From Brachybacterium equifaecis (GTDB lineage Bacteria; Actinomycetota; Actinomycetes; Actinomycetales; Dermabacteraceae), in the NCBI RefSeq assembly GCF_023509525.1, contig NZ_JAKNCJ010000002.1, positions 248,001-312,000 of the forward strand: DNA of 64,000 bases. Direction: 5' to 3'. This document shows, piece after piece, positions 17,969 through 26,500 of the stretch. Position 1 is the first letter of the stretch; the number at the start of each line of letters is the position of its first letter. The translations under genes and the position numbers were made by a program. The notes beneath the pieces are model-generated. The model worked only from the letters and a program-made list of their open reading frames with translations. It did no database searches and was not told the DNA's origin.

Positions 17969-18793
17969 TCAGACCTCGTGCAGACGCACCTGCTCCTCTT
18001 GCAGATGTGCGCGCAGGCTGTCCGGCACCTCCCCCGCGATCACCAGATCCGTGAGCGTGGCGAGGGGGCAGATGGCGGCGAGCGCGCGCACGCCGACCTT
18101 GTCGGCCGTCGCGAGGCCGACGACCCGGCGCGAGTGCCCGATCATCGTGCGGGTCACGCTCGCCTCCGCATCGGAGCTGCAGGTGAGCCCGGCCTGGATG
18201 TCCAGCCCGATCATCCCCACGAACATCGTGTCCAGCCACAGATCCCGCATGGTGGCGGTGGCGAGCGGGCCCGTGAGCTCGAAGGAGTAGGGCTCCGCGA
18301 CCCCGCCGAGCACGACCGTGCGCACCGAAGGGCGCAGCACCGCTTCCGTCGCGATGTTCAGCGCGGCGCACACCACGGTCAGCGCCGGCTTGCCGTCGTG
18401 CGCGTCGAGATCCGTGCGCGAGACGGTGCGGCGGGCGGTGGAGGTGGTGGTGCGCCCGCCGTTGAACCCCACGATCTGCCGGGGGCCGACGAGCGCCGCA
18501 CCCGCCGCCGCGACCCGCTCGCGGGCGGCGCCGGTCTCGTCGCGGTCGCGCGGAGTGGTGGCGAGGGAGTAGGCGACGTCGATCGCGACGATCCCCCCGT
18601 GCGTGCGCCGGGCGAGCTGCGCGCGCTCCATCTCGGCGAAGTCGCGGCGCACCGTGGACTCGCTGATCCCGAGCTGCCGGGCGACCTCGCCGACGCTGAT
18701 GCTCTTGTGACGGGCGAGCGCCGCGAGGACGCGGTCCCAGCGCCCGCTCTTGTCCTTCGGGGCGTCTGGGGCGGCAGGGCTGATCGATTCCAT
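17969..18793 (-). CDS. DeoR-family transcriptional regulator
   Basis: A 274-residue repressor-type protein. The N-terminal winged HTH (ISVGEVARQLGISESTVRRD) is followed by the DeoR C-terminal sensor domain with SxxGG-like VGFNGGRTTT, VVLGGVAEP and TATMRDLWLDTMFVG, which normally senses sugar phosphates. ATG at 18793 is the first start compatible with the family; CATGAT lies 6 nt upstream, weakly leaderless-like. The regulated genes are not obvious: no sugar operon is adjacent. Confidence 0.9.
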   Translation of the reverse strand: MESISPAAPDAPKDKSGRWDRVLAALARHKSISVGEVARQLGISESTVRRDFAEMERAQLARRTHGGIVAIDVAYSLATTPRDRDETGAARERVAAAGAALVGPRQIVGFNGGRTTTSTARRTVSRTDLDAHDGKPALTVVCAALNIATEAVLRPSVRTVVLGGVAEPYSFELTGPLATATMRDLWLDTMFVGMIGLDIQAGLTCSSDAEASVTRTMIGHSRRVVGLATADKVGVRALAAICPLATLTDLVIAGEVPDSLRAHLQEEQVRLHEV

Positions 18794-18875
18794 CCAGCCA
18801 TCATGCCCGCTTCTGCGCGCGAGGTGCGCGCTCATGCGCAGTCGCGCCTGCTCTGCGCACGCCGGGGAAATTCTC

Positions 18876-18904
18876 TTGCAGCTCCCAGGAATCGCTCCTA
18901 GCGT
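18876..18904 (+). promoter_or_regulatory. Sigma-70-type promoter of the 19012 gene
   Basis: TTGCAG (18876-18881), a 17-nt spacer and TAGCGT (18899-18904) form a good housekeeping promoter. Transcription from about 18911 would leave a leader of about 100 nt that holds a hairpin (CGCGGAG/CTCCGCG, 18951-18968) before the ribosome-binding site. One of the few clearly leadered genes here. Confidence 0.6.
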
Positions 18905-19011
18905 GATCCGGGTCAGGCGCTCGGCGGGACTCCGGTTCCGCCCCGTCGCTCGCGGAGCCCCCTCCGCGACGTGCGGAGCAGGGCGCTCTTCCGAACGAGA
19001 GGAGTTCTGCA

Positions 19012-19215
19012 ATGGGTCTCAATGATGCTCTGAACAAGGCGAAGGACCTCGCAGGCGAGCACCCCGATCAGGTCAACCAGGCCATCGACGGTGCGAACGC
19101 CAAGGCGCAGGATGCCGCCCCCGATCAGTTCGACAGCTCGATCGACGGCGCTGCCGGCAAGGCCCAGGGCGCACTCGGCGGCAACGCCGATGCGGCGGAG
19201 ACCACCGAGAAGTGA
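19012..19215 (+). CDS. MT0933-like antitoxin-family small protein
   Basis: A 67-residue, acidic, Ala/Asp-rich soluble protein (MGLNDALNKAKDLAGEHPDQ...). Its layout resembles the actinobacterial MT0933/Rv0909 antitoxin family (PF14013), amphipathic helices punctuated by D/Q/K. No toxin gene lies next to it; the neighbours are a DeoR regulator and CopC. Members without a toxin are common, so a true antitoxin role is doubtful. GAGGAG precedes ATG, and a strong terminator follows 46 nt downstream, so it is monocistronic. Confidence 0.7.
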   Translation: MGLNDALNKAKDLAGEHPDQVNQAIDGANAKAQDAAPDQFDSSIDGAAGKAQGALGGNADAAETTEK

Positions 19216-19261
19216 CCTCCGCTCGCTGAGCGCCCGGGACGCAGTCGATCCCGGAAGCAGG

Positions 19262-19293
19262 AGAGGGCTCCGACCGTCAGGTCGGGGCCCTCT
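19262..19293. terminator. Intrinsic terminator hairpin
   Basis: A 14-bp stem (AGAGGGCTCCGACC with its complement, one G-U pair) and a GTCA loop, followed by a weakly U-rich tail (GTGTG). It ends the 19012 gene; the copC gene on the other strand ends about 80 nt away. Confidence 0.85.
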
Positions 19294-19375
19294 CTGTGTG
19301 CGCAGCCGCGGTGCGTGCCGGTGCTCGCGCGCGGTGCGGTGCGACGCCGGAGTGCGGCGCGATGCCCCGCTCCGG

Positions 19376-20074
19376 TCAGCGGCCGACGCGGGGATCCTCG
19401 CGACTGGTCTCGCGATCGATGCGGCCGGCGGCGCGGCGCCGGGAGACGAGGACTGCGGCGATCGCGGCGATCAGCGCGACCGCTGCCACGCCCAGCAGCA
19501 GCGGCATCATCGCGGAGCTCTGCGAGTTCTCGACGGCAGGCTCGGCCGACGGGGTCGCGCTGGGCTCGGCGCCGGCCGGGGCGCTGCTCGGCGCGGGAGT
19601 CTGGGCGGCGGCGCCGGCCGATGCATCGGCAGACGGGGTGGCCTCGGCAGACGGGGTGGCCTCGGCGGCGGGATCCGCTGTGGGCGCAGGATCGTTCTGC
19701 ACGGTGATGCCGAAGTCCCCCTCGATCGGGTGGCCGTCGGAGGAGACCACGCGCCACTGCACGGTGTACTCGCCCGCCGGGAGGGGCTCCGAGAGGGTCG
19801 CGACGGCCGAGCGGCCCGACACCGCCGGGGTCACCTCTTGGACGGCCTGTCCGTCGGCCCCGACGATCCTCACCACGGGGGTGACGTCGAGGATGTCGGC
19901 GGAGAAGTCGAGAGTGAGCTGGGCGGGCGAGCTCTCGAGCGCAGCGCCGTCGGCCGGGTCCGAGGAGACCAGCGTGTCATGAGCGAGCGCGGCCGTCGGC
20001 GCGAGCAGGACCAGGGCGGCGCCGACGAGAGCGGAGGCGAGGACGGCGAAGAGCCGGGAGATGCGTGAGGTCAT
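19376..20074 (-). CDS. CopC-domain exported copper-binding protein
   Basis: A 232-residue exported protein. A Sec signal peptide (1-31) ends at ALA-HDT, which makes H32 the mature N-terminus, the N-terminal histidine ligand of CopC Cu(II) sites. A CopC/YobA beta-barrel (about 32-135) with SSDGHPIEGDF follows, then a Pro/Ala/Thr-rich spacer and one C-terminal membrane helix with RRR anchor. It probably binds or delivers copper outside the membrane; the CopD partner is not in the window. ATG overlaps the nitrilase stop as ATGA. Confidence 0.88.
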   Translation of the reverse strand: MTSRISRLFAVLASALVGAALVLLAPTAALAHDTLVSSDPADGAALESSPAQLTLDFSADILDVTPVVRIVGADGQAVQEVTPAVSGRSAVATLSEPLPAGEYTVQWRVVSSDGHPIEGDFGITVQNDPAPTADPAAEATPSAEATPSADASAGAAAQTPAPSSAPAGAEPSATPSAEPAVENSQSSAMMPLLLGVAAVALIAAIAAVLVSRRRAAGRIDRETSREDPRVGR

Positions 20075-20994
20075 GCCTCCACTGTAGGGAGGCCGCGGCC
20101 TGCCAGCACGGGCAGGGAGGCCCGGGCGCGGGCGACGGTGTCCAGATCCACGGGGGCGAGCAGCAGCTGGGGCCCCTCCCCCGCCGCCGCGAGCACCTCG
20201 CCGAGCGGGGAGACGACGGCGCTGCCGCCGACCCCGCGCGCGGCGCCGCCCTCGTACCCTGCCGCCGGCACCTGGTCGCAGCACACGAGCACGCAGGTCG
20301 TATCGAGCGCGCGAGCGCGCTGAAGCAGGCGCAGCTGCTCGGCCTTGCCGGGGCCGCTGGCCCAGGACGTCGGGATCACGAGGACCTCGGCACCCCGCCC
20401 CGCGAGAGCGACGAACTGCTCGGGGAAGCGGATGTCGTAGCAGGTCGCGAGGCCGAGGCGCACGCTGCTGCCGTCGCCGAGCGGAAGGTCGAAGGTCACG
20501 AGGGCGGAGCCGGGGGCGACCGTCTCGGACTCGGCCTGGCCGAAGGCGTCGAAGAGATGGATCTTGTCGTAGTGCGCTCGCACAGCGGCGCCGTCGGCCG
20601 CGCGGCCCCGGACGAGGAGCCGGTTCACCACGCGAGCGCCCTCGGCCGGGGCGAAGGACCCAGCGATCAGCACGATCCCGTGCTCCTCGCCGAGGCGCTC
20701 GAGGTGCGCCTCGAACTGCGCGGCATGGGCGACCGCGGCCGCGCGCAGATCGGTGCCGAAGGGGGTGAGGGTCGCCTCCGGGAGGACGAGCAGCTGGGCG
20801 CCCGCGGCGGCGGCGTCCTGTGCGGCCGCGGCGACCGCGGCGAGCACCGCCTCCGCATCCTCGCTGACGGGGATCTGCGCGAGTGCGAGGGTCAGAGTGC
20901 GCCCGGATGGAGCGTCAGCGGGGGCACCGTGACCAGCGTCGGCGGCAGCGCCGGGGTCCGCGGAGCGGGGCGCGGTGGACTCGGAGATCGTCAC
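20071..20994 (-). CDS. Carbon-nitrogen hydrolase (nitrilase superfamily)
   Basis: A 307-residue amidase with the Glu-Lys-Cys triad intact: E73 in LPEATLTP, K144 in YDKIHLFD and C185 in ATCYDIRFP. The HxFD and ATCYDIRFPE motifs are those of the Nit1/Nit2 branch (deaminated glutathione or omega-amidase types), but the substrate is not fixed by sequence. The first 32 residues are a low-complexity tail. GTG at 20994 with CAGGAT 6 nt upstream. Operon-coupled to copC by overlap, probably without functional link. Confidence 0.9.
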   Translation of the reverse strand: MTISESTAPRSADPGAAADAGHGAPADAPSGRTLTLALAQIPVSEDAEAVLAAVAAAAQDAAAAGAQLLVLPEATLTPFGTDLRAAAVAHAAQFEAHLERLGEEHGIVLIAGSFAPAEGARVVNRLLVRGRAADGAAVRAHYDKIHLFDAFGQAESETVAPGSALVTFDLPLGDGSSVRLGLATCYDIRFPEQFVALAGRGAEVLVIPTSWASGPGKAEQLRLLQRARALDTTCVLVCCDQVPAAGYEGGAARGVGGSAVVSPLGEVLAAAGEGPQLLLAPVDLDTVARARASLPVLAGRGLPTVEA

Positions 20995-21067
20995 GCTGTG
21001 ATCCTGCCATGCGAGCGCACCGGGGCGGGAGCGTCCCCGCGCGGGTGCTCTAGGATGGTCGGGCCCC

Positions 21068-21140
21068 GCCTTCGTAGCTCAGGGGATAGAGCACCGCTCT
21101 CCTAAAGCGGGTGTCGGCAGTTCGAATCTGCCCGAGGGCA
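21068..21140 (+). tRNA. tRNA-Arg (CCT)
   Basis: A 73-nt cloverleaf. The acceptor stem GCCTTCG pairs with CGAGGGC, the D-arm has GCTCAGGGGATAGAGC, the anticodon loop is CTCCTAA (anticodon CCT, reads AGG), and the T-arm has GGCAGTTCGAATCTGCC. CCA is not encoded: the sequence continues CTG. Confidence 0.96.
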
Positions 21141-21178
21141 CTGTTCCACGTTTCGCCTCGACCCCGGCGCTGCGCTGT

Positions 21179-22573
21179 TCAGTCGAGACCGCCCGGCACC
21201 ATGGGATTCGCTCCACGCTCGGCCATCACGTACCACGCCGTCGCTCCGACGTGCTGAACCTGGAAGTACCCGAAGCCGAATCCGCTGTCGATCGGGCTCG
21301 AGGCCGCGACCAGTCCGCCGGCCTCGAGCTCGACCCCGCTGACGGTCTGACCGGCCCCGAGCGCAGTCTGCGCCCTGCGCATCTCCCGGAGAAGGGCATT
21401 GGCCCGAGCGCGATCGCGCGGCATCGCGCGGTCTGCGAGGGCGAGCGCGAGCTGCGCGCTGCCTTCGAACCAGACGCCGTTGGGATCCACGGCCAGCCCG
21501 TTGTACACCGCGGTGGACGTCAGGCTCGCGGAGCTGAAGGTGACTCCCGAGAACGCGGTGCCGGCGGGGAGCTGGCTGTTCGGGGACTGCGGGGTGTCCG
21601 TCACGGCAAGAGCCGTCGCGGCCCAGTCCAGTGCGCCGGCATATCGCGGATCCTGCAGAGCAAGCCAGCTCCACGTCTGCGGATCCAGCGGCAACGGCGC
21701 GCGGTTGATGACGATGCCGTCGTTCGATCCGGTGTAGAAGAATCCTCCTGCCGGTTCCCACATCCGCTCCACGAACGTCCGCGCATGTTCTGCGGCAGCG
21801 TCCCAGCGGGGGCTGGGGTCGACCGCAGAGAGAAGCGTGAACAGCGAGACGCAGTCGATGTTGTGCTCGGTCGAGACGTTGGGGATCGGCTGATCGGAGG
21901 CCGAGACGCCGAAGGAGAATCCGCCCAGAGCCCCGGAATTGACTGCGCGCGCCAGGATCCACTCGCCGATGCGCTGCGCGGCCGCACGGTAGCCGGCGTC
22001 GCCGGTCGCCCGATACGCCTGGACGAGCGCGATCCCCGGCCAGGCCATGTCTCCCACGGCCGTGCCGAGGAAGCCGAACTGCCAGCCGATGTTCGCGGTG
22101 CCGTCGGGCAGCTCGAGACCATGCTCATTCCGCACACCGTCGTAGAAGGTGAACGGGGCGACGTTGTAGCCCTGGCGGAGGCGCCCGTCGCGATGGACGG
22201 GGTCGTGCGTCTGCGCGAACACCAGCCCATCGGCGATCCGGCGCGCGAGGTGCTCCTCTCCCGACGCCAGCGCGGCGAGGAGTGCCAGTGCCGCGTCATA
22301 GACGAAGGCGGTCGAGAACAGGCCGAGCTGATCTGCATAGCTCTGCGGCAGGGTCGGGCCCTCCGCAGACCTGCCTGCGGTGGTCATCGTCTCCAGGAAG
22401 TCGAGGGCGCTGGCCAGGCCGGGGCGCCCTCGGCGCGAGGGCTGCGGGGATCCCGGGAGCGCCTGCGCGGGGACGGCGCACGCGAGCGTGGTCGCCGAGA
22501 ACGCCCCGAGGAGGAGCGTGCGGCGTCCAATGGCGGGGAAACGGTCATGGTGGGGCGTCAACGGCTGGCGCAT
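21179..22573 (-). CDS. Tat-exported six-hairpin glycosidase-like protein
   Basis: A 464-residue secreted protein. A twin-arginine signal (GRRTLLLGAFSATT, RR at 17-18) probably cleaves after AQA at 38. The rest is rich in aromatic-and-helix repeats (LDFLETM, GWQFGFLGTAVGDMAWPGIALVQAY, ATGDAGYRAAAQRIGEWIL, GGFFYTGSNDG), the texture of an (alpha/alpha)6 glycoside hydrolase; no family can be assigned. AAAGGAG precedes ATG. A LacI-type operator fills the promoter spacer, so expression is probably sugar-induced. No LacI gene is adjacent. Confidence 0.8.
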   Translation of the reverse strand: MRQPLTPHHDRFPAIGRRTLLLGAFSATTLACAVPAQALPGSPQPSRRGRPGLASALDFLETMTTAGRSAEGPTLPQSYADQLGLFSTAFVYDAALALLAALASGEEHLARRIADGLVFAQTHDPVHRDGRLRQGYNVAPFTFYDGVRNEHGLELPDGTANIGWQFGFLGTAVGDMAWPGIALVQAYRATGDAGYRAAAQRIGEWILARAVNSGALGGFSFGVSASDQPIPNVSTEHNIDCVSLFTLLSAVDPSPRWDAAAEHARTFVERMWEPAGGFFYTGSNDGIVINRAPLPLDPQTWSWLALQDPRYAGALDWAATALAVTDTPQSPNSQLPAGTAFSGVTFSSASLTSTAVYNGLAVDPNGVWFEGSAQLALALADRAMPRDRARANALLREMRRAQTALGAGQTVSGVELEAGGLVAASSPIDSGFGFGYFQVQHVGATAWYVMAERGANPMVPGGLD

Positions 22574-22604
22574 GAGGACTCCTTTGTCGCGTGCGGTGCC
22601 GCTC

Positions 22605-22633
22605 ACACTACGTGAGAGCGCTCTCACGGTCAA
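22605..22633 (-). promoter_or_regulatory. Promoter with LacI-type operator in its spacer
   Basis: On the minus strand TTGACC (22633-22628), a 17-nt spacer and TAGTGT (22610-22605) form a promoter. The 18-bp palindrome CGTGAGAGC/GCTCTCACG (22611-22628) fills the spacer. A TGAGAGCGCTCTCA core is typical of LacI/GalR-family operators with a central CG. Bound repressor would exclude RNA polymerase. Confidence 0.8.
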
Positions 22634-22683
22634 TGGAGCACCGCGGGAGAAGACCAACCCTGCGCGCGGAGATCGCCTCGCTC

Positions 22684-23517
22684 TCAGCGCTCTCGCGACG
22701 TCGGCACCAGCATCGCGAGCGCCGCGAGAACGATGACCGCCGCGCCCGCGCCCAGCAGGATGAAGGACGGCGCGGAGAGGTCGGCCGCGAACTGGCGCTC
22801 GAATGCCTGGAAGAGCGGGGCGATGAAGTCGGCCTGGTCGAGAGTGTCGGGGACGATCTGCTCGACCTGAGAGGTCAGCACCCAGGTGCTCGCGCCGGCG
22901 GCCGCAGTGCCGATCCCTGCGAGCAGGAGTGCGAAGCGCCGCCTCCCTGCGATCAGGACGGCCAGCAGCGCGAGGGCGAGCGCCGCGGGCCCGGTCCAGC
23001 GGGCGTGCGGGAGCACCTCCTGCGCCTGCTGCAGCACGGGGATATCAGGGATCTGAGCGAGCGTCACCGTGGGATTCTCTGGGACGGGGATCTCCAGGCC
23101 GAACGGGAGTCGCTCCTGGATCGGATCCACCAGCGCGTCGACGGCCGGGCTCAGATCCACCGTGAGATCCGAAGCGCCCGGTGCGAAGAGATCCTCGTGG
23201 ACCTGGACCATCGTCTCGTCCCAGATCTGCGCGTAGGCGGGCAGCTCGGTGAGCTTCGCTCCCTGCTCCTTCGCGAACGGGCCGATCATGGTCGCGATGC
23301 GGCCGGGGATCGCATCGTTCGCGAGGATCTCGTCCACCGCGGAATCCACGAGGGTCTGCTGGGTCGCGGCATCGCTGCTCAGCGGCTGCGCGATGGCGAG
23401 GAAGCCGGACTGCTCCACGAGGTGGCGCTGCAGCCACACCCCCGGCAGCCAGACGGCCGCGAGCGCGGTCGCGACGAGGACCAGGACGACGGCGAGCAGA
23501 TCGCGCAGGGTTCGCAT
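22684..23517 (-). CDS. Conserved integral membrane protein of unknown function
   Basis: 277 residues with an N-terminal membrane helix (LLAVVLVLVATALAAVWLPG), a large external domain of about 150 residues, two helices near 185-225 and a C-terminal helix before RER. The extracytoplasmic part has LVDSAVDEILANDAIP and PFGLEIPVPENPTV. I do not recognise a functional family. ATG at 23517 has TACGGT 6 nt before it, leaderless type. Confidence 0.75.
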   Translation of the reverse strand: MRTLRDLLAVVLVLVATALAAVWLPGVWLQRHLVEQSGFLAIAQPLSSDAATQQTLVDSAVDEILANDAIPGRIATMIGPFAKEQGAKLTELPAYAQIWDETMVQVHEDLFAPGASDLTVDLSPAVDALVDPIQERLPFGLEIPVPENPTVTLAQIPDIPVLQQAQEVLPHARWTGPAALALALLAVLIAGRRRFALLLAGIGTAAAGASTWVLTSQVEQIVPDTLDQADFIAPLFQAFERQFAADLSAPSFILLGAGAAVIVLAALAMLVPTSRER

Positions 23518-23555
23518 CGCCTCACCGTACCGCCGGATCGCCGCTCCCGGGAATG

Positions 23556-23593
23556 CCAGCGGCCCCGCACCGGGATGGGTGCGGGGCCGCTGG
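23556..23593. terminator. Strong intrinsic terminator
   Basis: A 15-bp perfect stem (CCAGCGGCCCCGCAC and complement) with an 8-nt loop. It lies just after the NlpC/P60 gene that ends at 23609 on the minus strand, and before the start of the membrane gene at 23517. Confidence 0.88.
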
Positions 23594-23608
23594 GCTGGAC
23601 TGGCGCGA

Positions 23609-24505
23609 TCAGCCGGTGATCCGGATGTACTGCCAGTTGCCGGAGTAGATGTGGCGCTCGGAGGTGCCGACGCGCTTGTTGCCGGCGTCGATCATCATGT
23701 CGCCGCCCGCGTAGATGCCGATGTGGCCGGGCTTCCAGATCAGATCGCCGGGACGAGCCTCGGACTTGGAGATGACGCGGCCCATGGACTTCTGGCCGGA
23801 GTCGGAGTGCGGGAGGCTGATGCCGTGCTGGGCGTAGACCCACGCGATGAAGCCCGAGCAGTCCCAGCCGCTCGTGCTGGAGCCGCCCCACACGTAGGGG
23901 GTTCCGATGCCGTTGCGTGCGGTGTCGACGATCGAGCTTCCGGCGACGGCCTGCGAGGCGCTGGAGGACTTCGAGGAGGAGGACTCCTCGGAAGTGGAGG
24001 AATCGCTCGAAGCGGAGGACGAGGAGGAGTCGCTCGAGGAGGAGGAGGACGTCTCCGACTGCTCGGTGTTCGAGCGCGAGGAGGAGGTGCTCGAGGAGGA
24101 GGAGGTGGCTGCGGCGCGGCCGGTGGAGCTGCTGGAGCTCGAGTCGTTCGAGTCGGCTGCGGCGGGTGCGGCCGCGACGGGCTCGGGCTTCGGGGCGGCC
24201 TTGATGGAGATCGCCGTCGCGGGGGCGGTCACCGCGAGGTCTGCGGAGAGCTCGGCGGTCTCGGGAGCGGCGGTCACGGGGATCTCGACCGACGGGGCTG
24301 CCGGTGCCGGGAGGACCGCGGGGGCCGCGGCAGGAGCAGCGCCGGCGCCGGCGGCGTCGGTCTGGCCGTCAGCGGTCGCCGCAGCAGCGCCGCCGAGCAG
24401 CATCGTCGCGGCGATCGCAGCGCCGGCGGCGGTGCGGCCTGCGCGCACGGCCGGGGTCACGGCGCGCATCGGGCGGCGGTGGGTGTTGTTCGCGGTCTTC
24501 GACAC
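23609..24505 (-). CDS. Secreted NlpC/P60 cell-wall peptidase
   Basis: A 298-residue secreted peptidoglycan endopeptidase. The N-terminal signal region (AAGAAIAATMLLGGAAAATA) is followed by a Pro/Ala-rich stretch and a striking serine-rich linker (about 120-190, nearly pure Ser with some Glu/Thr). The C-terminal NlpC/P60 domain has C216 in DCSGF and H261 in GHIGIY as the catalytic pair, with GTPYVWGGSS upstream. It should cut muropeptide stem bonds during division or growth. GTG start with GGAG 5 nt upstream. I looked for a c-di-AMP riboswitch in the leader and did not see one. Confidence 0.93.
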   Translation of the reverse strand: MSKTANNTHRRPMRAVTPAVRAGRTAAGAAIAATMLLGGAAAATADGQTDAAGAGAAPAAAPAVLPAPAAPSVEIPVTAAPETAELSADLAVTAPATAISIKAAPKPEPVAAAPAAADSNDSSSSSSTGRAAATSSSSSTSSSRSNTEQSETSSSSSSDSSSSSASSDSSTSEESSSSKSSSASQAVAGSSIVDTARNGIGTPYVWGGSSTSGWDCSGFIAWVYAQHGISLPHSDSGQKSMGRVISKSEARPGDLIWKPGHIGIYAGGDMMIDAGNKRVGTSERHIYSGNWQYIRITG

Positions 24506-24692
24506 GTGAGCTCCTGTGGGCCCTCCGCAGTGCGGAGCCTCGCGCAGAAAGACTGTGGCTCCGATCGCGGCGCGAGTGCCCTCCGCGGGGAGCGCGCCCG
24601 GCCATCCCGCCCGGCGCACTCTCGACTCTATGGCGGGCTCGGCCGCCTGGCACCCCTGCCAGCAAGGTCTGGATGAGCCCTTGACGCGCTCT

Positions 24693-25412
24693 TTACTCGC
24701 TCGGAGCCGGGGCCACGGAGAGCTGCGAGGCCGTGAGGGAGTCGATCGCTACTCCCCCGCCCTCGCCGGCGCGCAGGAGATACCCGCCCTCGCGACGCTG
24801 CGCGGTGATGATGGCACCCGGAAGCACGCCCTGGCCTGCGAGTTCGCGCAGGAGGTCGACGTCCGTCTGCACCGGCTCCCCGATGCGGCGCAGCAGCATG
24901 CGCACGGGGCCTTCGGCGTTCACGGCCGTCTCCAGTGGCACGAGCCACGTTGCCGTCTCTTGACCCTCGGCCGTGACCGCCGCCTCCTCGATACCGAGCT
25001 CTGCGAGCCCCGGGATCGGGTTGCCGTAGGGGTCCACGTAGGGCGGGGCGATCTGCGCGGCTATGCGCGTCTCGACCTCTTTGCTCATGACGTGCTCCCA
25101 GCGGCACGCCTCCTCGTGGACGAGCTCGAAGGGCAGCCCGAGAGCCTCGATGAGGTGGCGCTCGGCGAGGCGATGCTTGCGCATGACATCGGTGGCGATC
25201 GCCTGGCCCGTGGCGGTCAGGTGGATGCGCCGCTCCTCATCCAGGTGGAGCAGGTCGTCGCGCTCCATGCGCGCGACGGTCTGGGAGACGGTCGGCCCCG
25301 AATGCCCGAGACGCTCCGCGATGCGGGCGCGCATCGGCGGCACCCCGGCCTCGTGGAGCTCGAAGACGGTCTTGAGGTACATCTCGGTGGTGTCGATCAG
25401 GTCGCTGCTCAC
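24693..25412 (-). CDS. DtxR/IdeR-family metal-dependent repressor
   Basis: A 239-residue repressor with N-terminal HTH (GHSGPTVSQTVARMERDDLL), a dimerisation/metal domain and a C-terminal SH3-like FeoA domain. All metal ligands are shifted by one from DtxR: M11, C103, E106 and H107 at the primary site, H80, E84 and H99 at the ancillary site. It is expected to sense Fe(II) (or Mn(II)) and repress uptake and siderophore genes, none of which are in the window. GTG at 25412 follows GGAG. A hairpin (CCCCGTCC/GGACGGGG, 25517-25537) lies in its leader region. Confidence 0.92.
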   Translation of the reverse strand: MSSDLIDTTEMYLKTVFELHEAGVPPMRARIAERLGHSGPTVSQTVARMERDDLLHLDEERRIHLTATGQAIATDVMRKHRLAERHLIEALGLPFELVHEEACRWEHVMSKEVETRIAAQIAPPYVDPYGNPIPGLAELGIEEAAVTAEGQETATWLVPLETAVNAEGPVRMLLRRIGEPVQTDVDLLRELAGQGVLPGAIITAQRREGGYLLRAGEGGGVAIDSLTASQLSVAPAPSE

Positions 25413-25539
25413 CTGGCTGCTCCGTCCTTCGCTGTCATCGGGGCCTCGGGGCGTCAGCCGCGGGTCGCGGCAGAGCGCGCGACGGCGCGGCTCGGCCCTG
25501 CGGGCTCCCTAAAGTACCCCGTCCGCCCGGGACGGGGAT

Positions 25540-25575
25540 GACGATGCCCCGGTGATCGCTCACCGGGGCATCGTC
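25540..25575. terminator. Terminator of the sucC-sucD operon
   Basis: A perfect 16-bp stem with TCGC loop, 20 nt beyond the sucD stop on the minus strand. No other candidate terminator lies between sucD and the dtxR-family gene. Confidence 0.88.
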
Positions 25576-25594
25576 GAGGTGGTGCTGTGCGGGA

Positions 25595-26488
25595 TCAGGC
25601 CTTGGCGGCGATGATCTCGCGCATGAGGTCGGCGGTCTCGGTGGGGGTCTTGCCCACCTTGACGCCGGCGGCCTCGAGGGCCTCTTTCTTGGCCTGCGCC
25701 GTGCCCGCGGAGCCGGAGACGATCGCGCCGGCGTGGCCCATCGTCTTGCCCTCGGGAGCGGTGAAGCCCGCGACGTAGCCGACGACCGGCTTGGTCATGT
25801 TCTCGGCGATGAACTTCGCAGCGCGCTCCTCGGCGTCGCCGCCGATCTCGCCGATCATCACGACGGCCTCGGTCTCCGGATCCTCCTCGAACGCCTTGAG
25901 GGCGTCGATGTGGGTGGTGCCGATGACCGGGTCGCCGCCGATGCCGATGCACGTGGTGAAGCCGATGTCGGAGAGCTCGTACATCATCTGGTAGGTGAGC
26001 GTGCCGGACTTGGAGACCAGGCCCAGCTTGCCCTTGCCGGTGATGTTCGCGGGGATGATGCCGGCGTTGGACTGCCCGGGGCTGATGATGCCGGGGCAGT
26101 TCGGCCCGATGATGCGGGTCTTCCCGCCCTTGGACTGCGCGTAGTTGAAGAACTCCGCGGCGTCCTTGACGGGGATGCCCTCGGTGATGACGATGAGCAG
26201 CTCGATGCCCGCGTCGATGGCCTCGATCGCGGCGTCCTTGGCGAACTTCGGCGGCACGAAGGCGACGGAGACGTTCGCCCCGGTCTCCTTCATGGCGTCG
26301 GCCACGGTGCCGAAGACGGGCACGGAGGCGCCGCCCTCGAAGTCGACGCTCTGGCCGGCCTTGCGGGGGTTCACGCCGCCGACGACGGCGGTGCCGGAGT
26401 CGAGCATGCGCTGGGAGTGCTTCATGCCCTCCGAGCCGGTCATGCCCTGGACGATGACCTTGCTGTCAGAGTTGAGGAAGATCGACAT
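25595..26488 (-). CDS. sucD: Succinyl-CoA ligase alpha subunit
   Basis: A 297-residue subunit of the TCA-cycle enzyme that converts succinyl-CoA to succinate with substrate-level phosphorylation. The CoA-binding Rossmann domain starts the protein; the phosphohistidine is H252 in [11 protein letters not shown], and [10 protein letters not shown] is present. Length is normal. It follows sucC after 12 nt, so it is the second gene of the operon. Confidence 0.97.
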   Translation of the reverse strand: MSIFLNSDSKVIVQGMTGSEGMKHSQRMLDSGTAVVGGVNPRKAGQSVDFEGGASVPVFGTVADAMKETGANVSVAFVPPKFAKDAAIEAIDAGIELLIVITEGIPVKDAAEFFNYAQSKGGKTRIIGPNCPGIISPGQSNAGIIPANITGKGKLGLVSKSGTLTYQMMYELSDIGFTTCIGIGGDPVIGTTHIDALKAFEEDPETEAVVMIGEIGGDAEERAAKFIAENMTKPVVGYVAGFTAPEGKTMGHAGAIVSGSAGTAQAKKEALEAAGVKVGKTPTETADLMREIIAAKA

Positions 26489-26500
26489 GGTGCTCGGAGC

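Noticed and set aside
20074-20090. Leaderless promoter TACAGT for the CopC gene
   Set aside because: The hexamer is part of the nitrilase codons (Pro-Thr-Val) and the genes overlap by ATGA, so coupling explains translation.
21068-22700. Integrated island at tRNA-Arg(CCT)
   Set aside because: No integrase, no repeated tRNA 3' end and no clear change in base composition downstream.
24506-24692. c-di-AMP (ydaO) riboswitch before the NlpC/P60 gene
   Set aside because: Conserved ydaO blocks are not visible in this 187-base leader on the minus strand.
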